Assembly (NCBI GenBank): GCA_949361645.1
Contig: CASHZP010000001.1
Span: 96,197 to 160,196, forward strand
Origin: Spongilla lacustris
Taxonomy: Eukaryota > Porifera > Demospongiae > Spongillida > Spongillidae
Direction of reading: 5' to 3'
Length of the DNA: 64,000 bases
Shown here: positions 1-13,928 of the stretch, in pieces
Numbering within the stretch: the first letter of the stretch is position 1
Layout: every line of letters begins with the position of its first letter
Notes under the pieces: generated by a model
Database searches by the model: none
What the model was told of the DNA's origin: nothing
Seen by the model: the letters and a program-made list of their open reading frames with translations, nothing else
Translations under genes and position numbers: made by a program

Positions 1-259
1 CGCTTATCACACACAACCTTACAGGACCGTTAGGACCTTTGAATACACAGTACTGTGTCTCTACCGGTTAGTTAACTACGCAATTTATTCACATGTTGCA
101 CACGTATTTGACGTCACGTAGCACTGCATTCTGATTGGGCGCGTGAATTCACGCGCACTCAGAACGACTTTTGTTGGGCATTTCTCCAGACCCACTTTTC
201 ACGTAGCGGTGATGTAATCCATCCGCTGCTGTGATTATCTGGGTCTGGGTACGAGACTA

Positions 260-286
260 GCGGGAGGGGGCATATCCCCCTCCCGC
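260..286. repeat. Perfect 11-bp GC-rich hairpin
   Basis: GCGGGAGGGGG and its exact complement flank the loop CATAT. It lies downstream of the NOL4-type gene, beyond the candidate poly(A) signal. The rest of 1-587 holds no feature I recognise. Confidence 0.6.
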
Positions 287-327
287 ACCCACCCCCTTTT
301 GGGGTCCACGCCCACTTTCTTATAACT

Positions 328-333
328 TTTATT
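328..333 (-). terminator. Candidate polyadenylation signal of the NOL4-type gene
   Basis: The plus strand reads TTTATT, which is AATAAA on the gene strand, about 255 bp after the stop codon at 588. It is the closest canonical hexamer seen; no transcript evidence. Confidence 0.3.
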
Positions 334-587
334 AACCGTGCCCCCCCCCCTTAAAAAATTCCTGTATCTGCCCCTGCAGAGAGTACACAAATATTGACGC
401 ACACATCCAGTACGCATGCGCAATAATTAATTAAGATGTTATACTTGCTGCAAATAGAATAAAATATAACAATGCACACATAAATGACAGCTGGATCTCA
501 GTTGGGGGGAGGGGTGCATTATGAAGGAGGTAAACAAAATGGAGTCAAATGATGGCAGTTGGTATAATGGTATGGGATAAACGAGTG

Positions 588-839
588 TCAAGATGAATGT
601 GGAAAGTCCATGTCAAAGGTCGGGGAGTCGAAAGTCTCATAGCTGGTGTCGGAAGTCTCATAGTTGGTGTCAAATGATTCATTGGACCCACCAGCAGCTG
701 CCATATCACAAACTGAAGATTTGTTCATGAAAACCATAGATGTTGTAGATTTTCTGGGTCTGTGCTGTGAGCAGACCTCACACAGCTCAATGAACTTTGC
801 CACTGCAGCACGGGGCAAGTAGCTGAACTCCTCTTGAAT
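588..839 (-). CDS. NOL4/NOL4L-type domain protein, coding exon 2 (C-terminus)
   Basis: This exon encodes 83 residues plus TGA. It starts after a pyrimidine-rich acceptor (ATCTCTGTCTAAG) at 841-840 and is in phase 0 with the exon at 7,933-8,529. Its first residues, IQEEFSYLPRAAVAKFIEL followed by CEVC, complete the NOL4-type domain begun in the upstream exon; the two exons together give 282 residues. The tail is Ser/Thr/Asp/Glu-rich with a repeated (Y/F)ET(S/F)D pattern and ends in DFPHSS. Vertebrate NOL4 proteins are much longer, so this is a short form, or further exons exist through alternative splicing outside the window. The nearest AATAAA-type signal on this strand is at 333-328, about 255 bp past the stop. 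An upstream in-frame ATG at 914 exists but would leave out the conserved first half of the domain. Confidence 0.7.
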   Translation of the reverse strand: MQEEFSYLPRAAVAKFIELCEVCSQHRPRKSTTSMVFMNKSSVCDMAAAGGSNESFDTNYETSDTSYETFDSPTFDMDFPHSS

Positions 840-1369
840 CTTAGACAGAGATATGGGTAGATGAAAGAATGAAATATGATAAACAGGATTAGGATACATA
901 CTCAATTGCACCATACACGTACATATCCCACATACATAATTGGGTTGGCAAATATTTTAAACTAATAGGTGGGATCTACAGTAGAGATCACGTGACCAAA
1001 CTTTGTACAACATGCAATTTTGCATGTGATTGAGCAACGCAACAACAGTCCAATTCTGCTGCTTTACATTTGACCAGTATTTTACAATACCAAACAGTGA
1101 AAACTTCGAAGGCTGTCGAACACTCCAAGTGGAATTCAAATCACTCAGGAGTGGGTGCCAAATACTTCAAATAAAACAAAGTATACAACCGAACCTAAAG
1201 CTACATGTATTGTTTTGAAGCTTCTGAGGATGCAAGGAAGGTATTATGTATGCGGCTTACGAAAGCCAACTTCTATAGCTCTAAATCTCCACCGCCCATT
1301 CTCGCAGCATTGATCTTAGATATCGTGGGCCGTTCAGAAGTCTGGGGACTGTACTAACCAATTATCACA

Positions 1370-1880
1370 TCAAATGACGTTTTATTTCCTTCAACTGTTG
1401 TGTGTGAGGTATGCTCAGCCCAAAGGATGTAGTTGAATATTCATGTGCTCCAGAGGAAACTGTTTTGTCTTCATATAAAGGCGAGATTTGAGCGGGAAAC
1501 ATCTCCGTAACAGATTGCATAAAAATTAATGAACAGAACAAATCAATAGGTATAAGACCTCTGTACCTACAAAGCAATTTCACTACTCCTACCTAAAATT
1601 ATGGCGGGTTTGAACCCGGTCGGGTATCGAAGATTGCAATACTGGTATGGAGCATGTGCAAGACTCAAAAATGTATTTTACCATAGATAAATGGTGTGGT
1701 ATGAACTGTTGAAAATCAGACATCAATAGCGTTTAATGTTCGGGAAATATAGCGATTCAAACAGCATATCCAGAAATGCGCGGTCAAAGGGAATTGACAA
1801 TTGTTGCAGTTTGTACATTCGCGTAATCTTCCGGATAACTCCCATAGAAAATGAACGGCTGTTTATAAACTTGATTGTTA
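1370..1880 (+). repeat. Diverged copy of the dispersed repeat found at the ends of the 25-36 kb fold-back
   Basis: This stretch aligns, with substitutions and small gaps, to 35,850-36,260 in the same orientation and to 25,200-25,610 inverted. Shared landmarks are AACAGAACAAATC, GACCTCTGTACCTAC / GACCTCTCTACCTAC, TATGGCGGGTTTGAACCC and GTATTTTACCATAGA. Short frames in the three copies are not conserved as protein, so it is probably non-coding. It shows that the terminal module of the large fold-back exists elsewhere in the genome on its own. Confidence 0.75.
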
Positions 1881-2539
1881 CTTAATAATGTAATGAGTTA
1901 CAACTTTTGTGGCTATCAATATTGCTTCAGATATATACGATCTTGATTTAGCTGAGCAAAAAACAACCGCTTTGTATTGAAAATTGTTGTAGTTTTTGTG
2001 AAAACAGTACTTTCCATAGACATGTATGGAAAATCACCTTTTTCATACCTAATTAATGTATTCTGCAGCTCATAACTCTTACACCAGTTTAGATTCAGAT
2101 TTTGTGGGCCCCCAGAATAAGAGACCATGCAGTTCAATTATTTTTAGAGATATTTATAAATTTTTACCTAGTGTAGATTTCGGCCATTTGAAATTTTAAA
2201 TTGTTTTGGGTCACAAGGACTAAGATCTAATTAGCGCCATCTTGTTGGGTGTTTTTAAAGTAGCGTCCATGGATACGGAATATATGGCGACATGCAACAT
2301 AATTAATTAACTGGTACGTTAGCTTAGCCGAGCTAGCTGGGCTACTTAGCTAGCTTAGAGCATATAAATTAATACACTATAGTTAAGTTACTGAGTAGCT
2401 GGCTTGCTCGAGCGCTCGAGTCTAGGACATCTATGCTGGCTGTACCATGGACTACTAACTACTAGCATTAGTCGTTGGCTGTACCAAGTGAGAGTATATA
2501 TGTAAGTGTACACTTCTTCGCGTGAGCGTGTTCTGTGCG

Positions 2540-2705
2540 AGCGTGAGTGCGCGCGTGTGTATGTGTGTGTGCGCGCGCGTGTATGTGTATATGTGTGTGC
2601 ATTACCAGTGTGATAAGGAGTGGCTCAATAATGGCACTGATATTGGTGAACACACGTGCACACACACACACACACACACACACAACACATAAACTTCTAC
2701 ACACT

Positions 2706-2748
<43 letters not shown>

Positions 2749-2786
2749 GCGCGCGCGCGTGCATGTGTACAAAAGTGTGTACAAAT

Positions 2787-2822
<36 letters not shown>
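2540..2822. repeat. CA/GT microsatellite cluster
   Basis: Alternating GT, CA and GT blocks (roughly 2,545-2,600, 2,659-2,687, 2,706-2,760 and 2,790-2,822) with GC-rich GCGCGC interruptions. Because CA and GT blocks sit side by side, the strand can fold on itself. Confidence 0.9.
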
Positions 2823-2823
<1 letters not shown>

Positions 2824-3309
2824 GTAATAGTAGGGCTGTAATAGTAGGGCTGTAATAGTAGGGCTTAAAAAAACTGAACTAATTTTTGGAAGGCTACATG
2901 TACTGGTCATATAACATTTGTTTGCATAGTTTACATACATGTACCAGTACATGTAGACATACTACAGGTTCCATGATAGATGGTGGTGATGAACACTTAG
3001 GGAGAGAAAGGTTGAAGATGAGGAAGTAAGGCTGCCCAGGTCTTCCTAACACTATTGGAAGTGGGGCTGCCCAGGTCACCAAGGGACGAATATACATACT
3101 GCCAATCACACCTTGTGCTCTGATCTGGGGTGGTGTGTGTGTCTGATGCACTACGCTAAGTCCTGTGAAGCCTGAGGTACAGAGGCACCAGTTATACTAT
3201 CATGAAATAAATTCCAAAGCCATCTTTACTTAAGACCACCAACTCTGGTATATTAGTGATTGCTTTGATTGCTTGTGTGTGTTGTACATCTGTATGGCTG
3301 TACCAGTAC

Positions 3310-3595
3310 ATAAACATATGTGTGTGTGCATGTGTGTATGCATGTAGGTGTATGTGTGCATGTGTGTATGCATGTAGGTGTATGTGTGCATGTGTGTATG
3401 TGTGTGTGCATGCATGTGTGTATGTGTGTGTGCATGTGTTTGTATATGTGTATGTGTGGATGCGTGTGTGCATGTGTGTACATGTATGTGTGTGCATCAT
3501 ATGTGTATGCATGTGCATGTATGTGTGTGCATGTGTGTGTGATGTATATGTGCATGTGTGTATATGTGTGAGTACATGTATGTGTGTGTATGGAA
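3310..3595. repeat. TGTGTGCATG-type variable minisatellite
   Basis: Degenerate repeats of TGTGTGCATGTGTGTATG with embedded GCATGTAGGTGTA units. Open frames on both strands translate to Cys/Val or His/Thr repeats and are not genes. Confidence 0.85.
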
Positions 3596-4531
3596 AGCTT
3601 TCCAATGCTACAGTGTAATTGGTCCTTGGTACATCTAGGGACATTGCAACAGCTTAGGAACCTTGCATATGGTGGCAGTGAATATTATTGCTAACCTATC
3701 ACTACAGATTATGGCAGGGAAAGTTTACATAAGACTAGCAGCTGAATAGTGTACATGCACATGTAGCTTTCTTCACTATACTTCAAAAGGACAGCACTAT
3801 CAAGCACATACATGTAGGAAGGTATTAAAAAAGGTGGGGGATGAAAGTTAATGAACATGTCTGGGGGGGGGGGGGGGGGGGGGGGAGGCAGAGTGACCTG
3901 ACCTATATGTTGGAATTTTTAGGATGGCATGTGGCACTCCCCTTATACATATGGTACTTAACTGGGGGGGGGGGAAACAAAAAGATGGGGGTAATGGCCC
4001 CTATGCTTCCTGTGCCACTGACCGTACCACCACTTCACAGGCACTGCACCATGGCACTATCTCACAAGCACTGCACCGTAACACTATGTCACAGCCATGG
4101 ACTCTCAATCGTGCCAACACAGTACATATGCCTTTGATATTATTAAACTCATAGCCACATTATAATACATCGCAGACATCAGGGGATTAATTCACTTAGT
4201 AAAAGGCCTTCCAGGGACAAGCATGATTGCCTAATGCACTAAGTCTAGCTGCCTTGTTTGCACAATGTGCTAGTGGCATGGTACTACATGTATGCTTGTG
4301 AATTAGTGATTTGGTGCTTATTGTGTAGTGTGCTGTATTTATGAAGTAGTGCTATTGTGCAGTGCCTCTAATACCATGCTATGCACGTGACATACATGTA
4401 GTGCTATTGTGCAGTGCTTGTGAAATAGTCATGGTGCAGTGACTGTGAAGTGGTGCTAAGGTCAGTGGTGTACAGTTGTAGGAAGCATGGGGGCCATTGC
4501 CACATACTTATTTTTGTCGGAGTGGGGGCAT

Positions 4532-4533
<2 letters not shown>

Positions 4534-4604
<71 letters not shown>
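4534..4604. repeat. Run of 71 cytosines
   Basis: An uninterrupted C tract, the longest homopolymer in the window. Other notable runs are G at 3,863-3,885, G at 6,230-6,258 and broken C at 4,675-4,693. It is in the intron of the NOL4-type gene; its length is probably approximate in any assembly. Confidence 0.9.
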
Positions 4605-4779
4605 TTATTCAGTACCATATAAAGGGAGTGCTACACACCATCCTAACATATCACTGTAAGTCAGGTCACTCTGCCCCCCCCCCCCCTCCCCCCGAACCGC
4701 CATTAATTTTCACCCTCCACCTTTTAATATCATCCTATGTGCTTGATAGTGCTGTATAGCCATGGTGCTGTGTTTGTGA

Positions 4780-5220
4780 AGTACATGTAGCTATGCTTCT
4801 GTGCTTGTGAAGAAAGCTGAAACAGTCAGCTCTATGTAAACCTTCCAGTTGCCATAATCTGAAGTGATAAGGGCAGCAGTAATATTCACTGCCACCATTG
4901 CAAGGCTTCCAATGGCACTGCTCAGCATTGCTTTGCACTTTTCAACACGCATGCACACACACATGCACACACACATACACACATACCCACACATGCACAC
5001 GTGTACACATACATACACACAGCTATGGTTCTGTGCTTGTGAAGAAAGCTGACGAACAGTTTGGTGATAAGGTTAGCAATAATATTCACTGCCACTATCC
5101 AAAGCTATGTTGCCTTTGAAGTATCAAGGGCATTTGAAAGTTTTCTATTGCTTTGCACTTTTCAACACACATACATACACACATACACACACATGCACAC
5201 ACATACATACACACACGCAC
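4780..5220. repeat. Tandem duplication containing ACACATACAC tracts
   Basis: The unit at about 4,785-5,010 (CTTCTGTGCTTGTGAAGAAAG, then TAATATTCACTGCCAC, then TTGCTTTGCACTTTTCAACA, then a CACACATACAC tract) is repeated at about 5,028-5,220 with the same order of landmarks. An ancient local duplication; no coding content seen. Confidence 0.7.
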
Positions 5221-6227
5221 CACAATCAGTATGTACCTGTACAGAAATGGTGTGGGAACAAGTGTACAAAAAGAAAAGGTAATAACGTAGCTGATTAATG
5301 TAACATGCAATTTTTATAGTAATAAATTATAACCATACAGTTGTACCTAAATCATTTCATTATGTGCACCTCAGAGGTGACAACAATAGGGCATTGTTGC
5401 TATGTAAACTGAGGTTATCCTAATCTGATGTTAGCTGGCTACAGCACATCACTTGTAGAGAGCTACTTGTACCAAGTTCTACTACATGTACATGTACATG
5501 TAAGTTTACATGTATGTGGCTTGGGCCTTTTGTGTCTGATGCCATAAACTTTTGCATGATGGGAGGGGAGTGGAGTGTGCTTTGGGCCCAATGCAAAAAC
5601 TTTGGTTAGTGGTAGAGGCATTTACATATGATGCATAAAGTCTTGGTATTTCTTTTCTAGGGTTCAATATCAAGAGTTGCATTAAAAGTCTGTTTGGGAC
5701 TGTTTCTATGGAGATGAGGCGACATATTACTCGAGGACACTCCTGTATCTATTTTTGTACTGGGGAAGAGCAGCATCAGAAACCCAATGCTGAGACTGAC
5801 CATCCGGAGTGTTCAACACCTCCAGGGGTATCCACCTTAGGCTCAACAAATTTACTTAAATACCCCTACATTCCACTCTACTCAGCTGGCATGCACTTCT
5901 TCATCAAGCAAACCAGGTTGGCGTGTCCAGTTCTAGCAATGGAGGCCTACAGATAATGCTGCCAGTGTTTCACTCACCCCTCTTCCACTTCAAAAATGGG
6001 ACGCCACTCGCATCTAAGAATTTCCGCTCCACCTTCCTATCCCTGGTATGGTGGAGCAATGTGGCTACAATCCAGCCAAATACAACACTCGCATTGGTGC
6101 AGCCAGCAGGTTCTCACTGACACCGTTACATGCACTCATTGTTAGTAATAGCAATAGCAGAATTGTGTATGTTTATAATGCACATTACATGTTCGCACTA
6201 ACCACACACTGTGTAAAGATAGGGGTT

Positions 6228-6259
<32 letters not shown>

Positions 6260-6933
6260 GTTTGGACCTGCTGCCAGCAAGCATTGGCATAACATTGGGG
6301 GGGGGGGGGGGGGTAGAGTATGCTTTTAACCTGATGCAGAGGCTTTGGCCTAGTGATAGACTGCTCAGCGCTACAGAGGGTACACATAACGCTTTTCATG
6401 AAAGCATTGGGATAGTGCTATTTCATTATTGGTGAAGCCCCACGAAGGTGCTTTGCAGTAAAATTAAGCGCTTTATGTGTAGTACTGACTCTGGCCTGAC
6501 CATACACATGTATGCAGATAAAGATTCAAAATACGGCACGTACGTGCATGCAGATTTGATGTTAATCGATCTAGGTAAGGCTGAAATGCCTACGTAGCCT
6601 AGGTCGCCAATCGCTATATAAGCGTATCAGTGTACGCGTGCCTATTAGCTTTCGCGCTTCATTCATCGAGCTGCAAGCAGGCTAAACAAACATGATAACC
6701 CACCACTATATAGGTCAAAAGTGGGTGTCCATGACGATCGACAACATTGTGTCCCTCCGATCTTGGCTGTCGGGACCTACGGTACTTGAGTAGTCAAGTT
6801 CCTATCGTAGTTTTGTATCAGCTGCAGGCCAGAAGCTGGCAGCAACTATATCAGGCTCTCCCTCACTTTTCGTATCAGGCCCGAAACGACTTCGCCTCAC
6901 CCCCAGCCCCGGTTATTGGCAGTCTACTATATA

Positions 6934-7754
6934 CAGGGTCTTTACGAAAGAATGCAACACTTTTGAACGAACATAATTCTTAAATAGGATTATCAATCTA
7001 AATCAATTTATGACTGTACAATAACCATGATTAGGCAAATACCAAATGCGTTATTAAAATTTTACAGTTCAAAAGATAAAATCAAATACATGGCAATTAA
7101 TTAATTTGACACAGAAATGTACGACAACTTTTAAATAAATACAAGATTTATTATCTAAAGAATAGCTGTGAAAAATGTTAAAATATGAAATTTAATTGGC
7201 GTTTTACTAGTTTAATATTCAAAACAACTAATCAAACTTGAAAATGCCAAAGGGCCACTACAATTGTAATTAACTTTGAGTTATAGTAACTCACCATTAC
7301 ATGATCCAATACACAATCAAATTGTGTTTTTTACTTCATTTAATCATGGAGTAATTAGTGATAGTTATTAAAATTAGTTACCCCATAACAGCTTCAATCT
7401 TAATACCTTTAAAGCAAATTTACGGTTTTAAATGTTAATAACTTACTATTGAACTCAGTAACTTGAAATCAGTGCTGTTCCACTGCATGCTAAGATCCTG
7501 CATTACTTATTAGTAGTTATTAAAATCAAGTATCTCTAACCATAATCTTGAATAATGTTGATAATAGAGGGCTTTGAATATTTTGATTTATGAGGGCTTT
7601 GATACAATTACTTAACCGCTTACAATAATTTAAATCAAATGGGATTATTAGTATTTGCCTAAGTTCTGCAACACAAAAGAAATCAAGCAGTTAATTAATT
7701 TCAATCCTAAGTTATAGTGATGTAAAAGCGTTGCATTCTTTCGCAAAGACCCTG
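6934..7754. mobile_element. 821 bp MITE with mariner/Tc1-like ends and TA target duplication
   Basis: The left end CAGGGTCTTTACGAAAG... and the inverted right end CAGGGTCTTTGCGAAAG... match over about 27 bp with two differences, and weaker pairing continues further in. Both ends are flanked by TA (6,932-6,933 and 7,755-7,756), as expected for Tc1/mariner insertion. The interior is AT-rich and contains no transposase frame, so it is non-autonomous. It sits in the intron of the NOL4-type gene close to the donor site. The same type of end occurs at 44,798. Confidence 0.85.
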
Positions 7755-7932
7755 TATAGTTAAGTTCAATTCATTAACTTATGCGCAGTATTCACCATTT
7801 TGTTCAATTAATATCAATATTGGTGAACAATTCTGGCTGATACGCAGTGATATATTTTGATGAATAAATTATGCAATTTTCGAGGAAACTGATTAACCCT
7901 GGCTCACCCACCCACATGCATCGTTCACTTAC

Positions 7933-8529
7933 CATTGCGTACGTCCTCTGTATGCCGCGGTGGCCCTTCTGGTCATTGTGATACTTCGCGATGATCTGGC
8001 CGAAGTCCTCCAGACATGCCACCAGCTTGTGGGAGTGCCTCGCGATCGGCGCATATCGTCCCGAGTTTCCTCTCGCCTTGGGAGCTGGTACGGCCAGACA
8101 TGCCCCGCGTAACCCATCAAGGGTACCACTCTCTCCATGCATAATGAAGAATTCCCATTTCTTCACCCAGCGCTTGAACCGCACCGTAGCTTCGCCACCC
8201 TGCAGCGTCTCCACTATCTTTTCGTACAGCTTGTTTCTGATGACGGCGCTACCCCTTCTGAGCGTTTCCTCTGGCCAGGTATCGTCAAGAAACTGTTGGA
8301 AAACGCGGGTGTTTTGTAGCGGAGAAGAGTAGTAACGGGAAGGTAGCGCATATTCTGGTTGGTCGTAGTATAGAGTGGAGGGTTGGTAGGGTACCATAGC
8401 CTCTGTCGCTCCGCTTGTTTCTGCATACCCCGAATAGCAGTTTGGAGGAGGGGGGTACCTCGGAATTGGGATCCTCTCTGTGGCCTCGCAGACTGCAGCG
8501 AGCGTGTTGAGAAAGGCGGTGTGAGACAT
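7933..8529 (-). CDS. NOL4/NOL4L-type domain protein, coding exon 1
   Basis: This exon encodes 199 residues from ATG at 8,529 to a phase-0 donor (ATG|GTAAGT) at 7,933/7,932. Seen: a Pro/Tyr-rich N-terminal ~70 residues, then a conserved block with the order FQQFLDD, KLYEKIVETL, FKRWVKK, LEDFGQIIAKYH and KGHRGIQRTYAM. Known: this order matches the N-terminal helical domain of vertebrate nucleolar protein 4 and NOL4-like, which runs on to an LPRxAVxxF...CxxC segment; here that segment is in the downstream exon (588-839). The reading frame stays open past the donor into low-quality sequence, but splicing restores the family pattern. A TTCTGTTGCAG acceptor-like sequence lies just before the ATG, so a 5' untranslated exon is possible. 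Inferred role: nuclear, perhaps chromatin or transcription related; the family has no known enzymatic activity. Similar H-H-C-C segments also occur in integrase zinc-binding domains and KRBA2-like proteins, so a domesticated-integrase origin cannot be excluded. Confidence 0.72.
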
Positions 8530-8599
8530 TCTGCAACAGAAAAATGTAGCTGAATGACAGAGTGCAAAACGTTTAAAATCACTATATAAGTACGGCTTT

Positions 8600-8600
<1 letters not shown>
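8530..8600 (-). promoter_or_regulatory. Possible TATA-type promoter or 3' splice site upstream of the NOL4-type start codon
   Basis: On the minus strand CTTATATAGT lies at 8,590-8,581, 50-60 bp before the ATG, in a locally CpG-containing stretch. The competing signal is TTCTGTTGCAG ending at 8,531, which could be a splice acceptor for a 5' exon. The sequence alone cannot decide between a first exon and an internal one. Confidence 0.3.
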
Positions 8601-11277
<2,677 letters not shown>

Positions 11278-11755
11278 GAAGGATGAGGGTGATGTGGGGA
11301 ACGGTGAGGGTGATGTGTGGAGGGGGAGGGTGATGTGTTGAGAGGGAGGGTGATGTGTGGAAGGGTGAGGGTGATGTGTTGAGAGGGAGGGTGATGTGTG
11401 GAAGGGTGAGGGTGATGTGTGGAAGGATGAGGGTGATGTGTGAGGGGAGGGTGATGTGTGGAAGGATGAGAGTGATGTGTGGAGGATGTGTGGAAGGTGA
11501 GGGTGATGTGTTGAGAGGGAGGGTGATGTGTGGAAGGGTGAGGGTGATGTGTGGAAGGGTGAGAGTGATGTGTGGAGGGGTGAGGGTGATGTGTGGAAGG
11601 ATGAGGGTGATGTGTGAAGGGGGTGATGTGTGGAGGGGGTGATGTGTGGAGGGGGTGATGTTTGGAGGTGTGAGGATGATGTGTAGAAGGATGAGGGTGA
11701 TGTTTGGATGGTGAGGGTGATATGTGAAAGGATGAGGGTGATGTGTGTGCCGGTG
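11278..11755. repeat. Minisatellite of ~21-24 bp units (GGTGATGTGTGGA core)
   Basis: About twenty imperfect copies of a unit resembling GAGGGTGATGTGTGGAAGG, varying in length between copies. Both strands show long open frames made of repeated peptides; unit length varies, so these are artefacts of composition. Confidence 0.9.
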
Positions 11756-11879
11756 AATGTTTTTCTGTGTTTGTGGAGTCAGTAGCCTCAATATGAGCAA
11801 GTAGCCTTAGTATTAGTATGAGCAAATATTACATGAGCTGTCAACCAGTATCCTTAGTATGAGCGATTTATATGTGTAT

Positions 11880-12131
<252 letters not shown>

Positions 12132-12326
12132 TGAGTTAGTACCTTAGTATCCTTGAATTTGTTTCTTAGTATGAGCCAGTTGCTTTAGTGGGAGCCAGTA
12201 GCCTATGTACTAATAGAAATGAGACACAGTCATTGCCTCTGCTGTCAACTCATCCCGTACGGCCGCGTGTTCTGTTCCTGACAAATTATGCAATACGGTA
12301 AAGCCGTGCCTTTCTCTGCGGACCGG

Positions 12327-12640
12327 TTAGGTAGGGACGCTGACAATATACTTGTACCAACACTTGCTCTCCAATCCTGCACTTCTTCCGGGCGTTCTCC
12401 ACATAATCAGATTAGCCTCTCTTCGTCGTCTGAGTTCACAGCCAGCGCGGCGGCCTCGTATTCCGACACCACCGCCCAACCAAGCTCCGAGCGATCGGCA
12501 AATCTGCCTGTGGGCCAAAGCATCCTTACCGCACCTAAGACTCTACTTGACTTTCTCCAAGGTAAGCTTGGCCGGACCTTCGCTCTCAGCTTGTCGCGAT
12601 CGGCACGCAGTTCATGCGTCTGGCCAGGCGGCAAAAATAG
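12327..12640 (-). pseudogene. Possible retrotransposon gag-like fragment
   Basis: A GC-rich block whose minus-strand frame contains the segment WAVVSEYEAAALAVNSDDEE. Acidic W-x-x-V-x-E-Y...LA..SDDE segments precede the zinc knuckle in some invertebrate gypsy-type gag proteins; this is a recollection of pattern only. No zinc knuckle follows, and the frame stops soon after. Composition differs from the AT-rich surroundings. The opposite strand also has a 145-codon frame (12,288-12,725), which I consider less likely. Confidence 0.25.
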
Positions 12641-12740
12641 CCCCCAAGGAATGACACAACCAGAAATTTTTTCCCGTTACGATGCATGTAACAATGTTGA
12701 TTCGATGACCGAATACATCCTGTAGCGATATATGCAACAC

Positions 12741-13560
12741 TATGGAACGCCAAACTGGACAAAATTATTTCTTCCTCACCGCAGCGATCATGACTACCGA
12801 ATCGATCCTTTGCGGTCATCGGATCGATTGTCCAGCTAGCGCATTGCAGTCGAGCTAATCATAATATGCTAATACCACCCAAACCCGCGGCCGGATCCAG
12901 TTTCTTACTGAGTTTACAGAACTTTGGAGCCTGACCATTTAAATAATAGAGATGCTTTTGAGGCGTGGGATTTTAAGCAAGCTTTCTTTAAAATATCATA
13001 TGTAGCGCGTGATCGAAGGTCTACAGACCAAGAGCAAGTCAGTGACCTATGCTCAAAGGCCTACTTTGTAAGTTTTTTTTTTAATATTTCCAATCCAGCT
13101 GTGTGCATCTCATTCAGCTGATTCCGGGCTTTGTTTCTCGCAGCTACCATTGATATTGAAGGATCTCATCGGGTTAGGTGACGGGTACAGCCGGATTTAT
13201 CGAATAGGCCTACCACTCGTCCGTCTCCAGCCACCCTTCTGGCACCACGAAACGGAAACCAACTGTACCTACTAGTCATACCTGAAATTTATGTGTGTAT
13301 GTGTGTGCGCTCAGTCCACTGATCAGGTTATCACAATCTCTTTGCATATGCATGTGTGTGTACGTCTGTGAAGTATGTGCAGTGTTGTCTTGGATGTGTT
13401 TATTTATAAGGTGTGCTATTCGGTTAACTTGATAGTTTTTACCTATCATCTGTTGAGCAGTCCAACTGATCTAAGTTGATCTCTTTGTACATGCATCTGC
13501 ACCTTTAAAAAACAATTAAATGGTACGTGTTGATGTACCCAGCCTCTGTGTGCGTGCATG

Positions 13561-13619
<59 letters not shown>

Positions 13620-13890
13620 AAGGAGCTAGAAGTGTGCATAAGGTACCACTGAGAGCTCTTTCATATCTTTGTTATTCAGGTCAAACAATAATTTGGAATC
13701 ATGAAAGTCTTTAAGAACCAGAACCTAGATGGATTCCTTGTTGAAGGCCAGTGCTGCAGCCTTTGCTGAAATATTGCAGGCACTAATAACTGGAATTGAG
13801 GAGATTTAATCAGTCATGTTGAACACTTGAAGATATCCTTTTATCTCATTACTAGTGATTGGAGTAAATGTAATCTCAGTTGGTTGTTCT
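12741..13890. repeat. Left inverted repeat of the 10.1 kb element
   Basis: Pairs with 20,567-21,200 and 22,309-22,850. Within its first 540 bp it carries intron-like signals: a donor GTAAGT at about 13,068 and a TTTCTCGCAG acceptor ending at about 13,143. These are also present in the right copy. Divergence from the right copy is a few percent plus small indels. It contains a GT array at about 13,560-13,618. Confidence 0.8.
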
Positions 13891-13928
13891 TAATAAATGA
13901 GATTGTTTAGCTCGCTTTGTAGCTCCTG

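Larger units (their letters stand above)
840..7932 (-). other. 7.1 kb intron of the NOL4-type gene
   Basis: Bounded by GTAAGT at 7,932 and TCTAAG at 840 on the minus strand. It holds repeat-derived sequence: a dispersed repeat (1,370-1,880), CA/GT microsatellites, a TGTGCATG-type array, a 71-base C run, several G runs and an 821 bp MITE. I see no further exon with convincing splice sites and conserved protein sequence. Open frames here (for example plus-strand 5,708-5,956) are not recognisable. Confidence 0.6.

Noticed and set aside
260..286. GC hairpin as a rho-independent terminator
   Set aside because: The sequence is from a eukaryotic nuclear genome and no T run follows on either strand at the required distance.
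1600..1625. tRNA-like B-box (GGGTTTGAACCC) in the dispersed repeat, also at 25,345 and 36,107
   Set aside because: The reverse reading GGTTCAAACCC resembles a Pol III B box, but no A box or cloverleaf can be placed at the proper distance, so I do not call a tRNA or a tRNA-derived SINE.
4450..4759. Poly-proline frames across the 71-base C run
   Set aside because: Homopolymer translation only.
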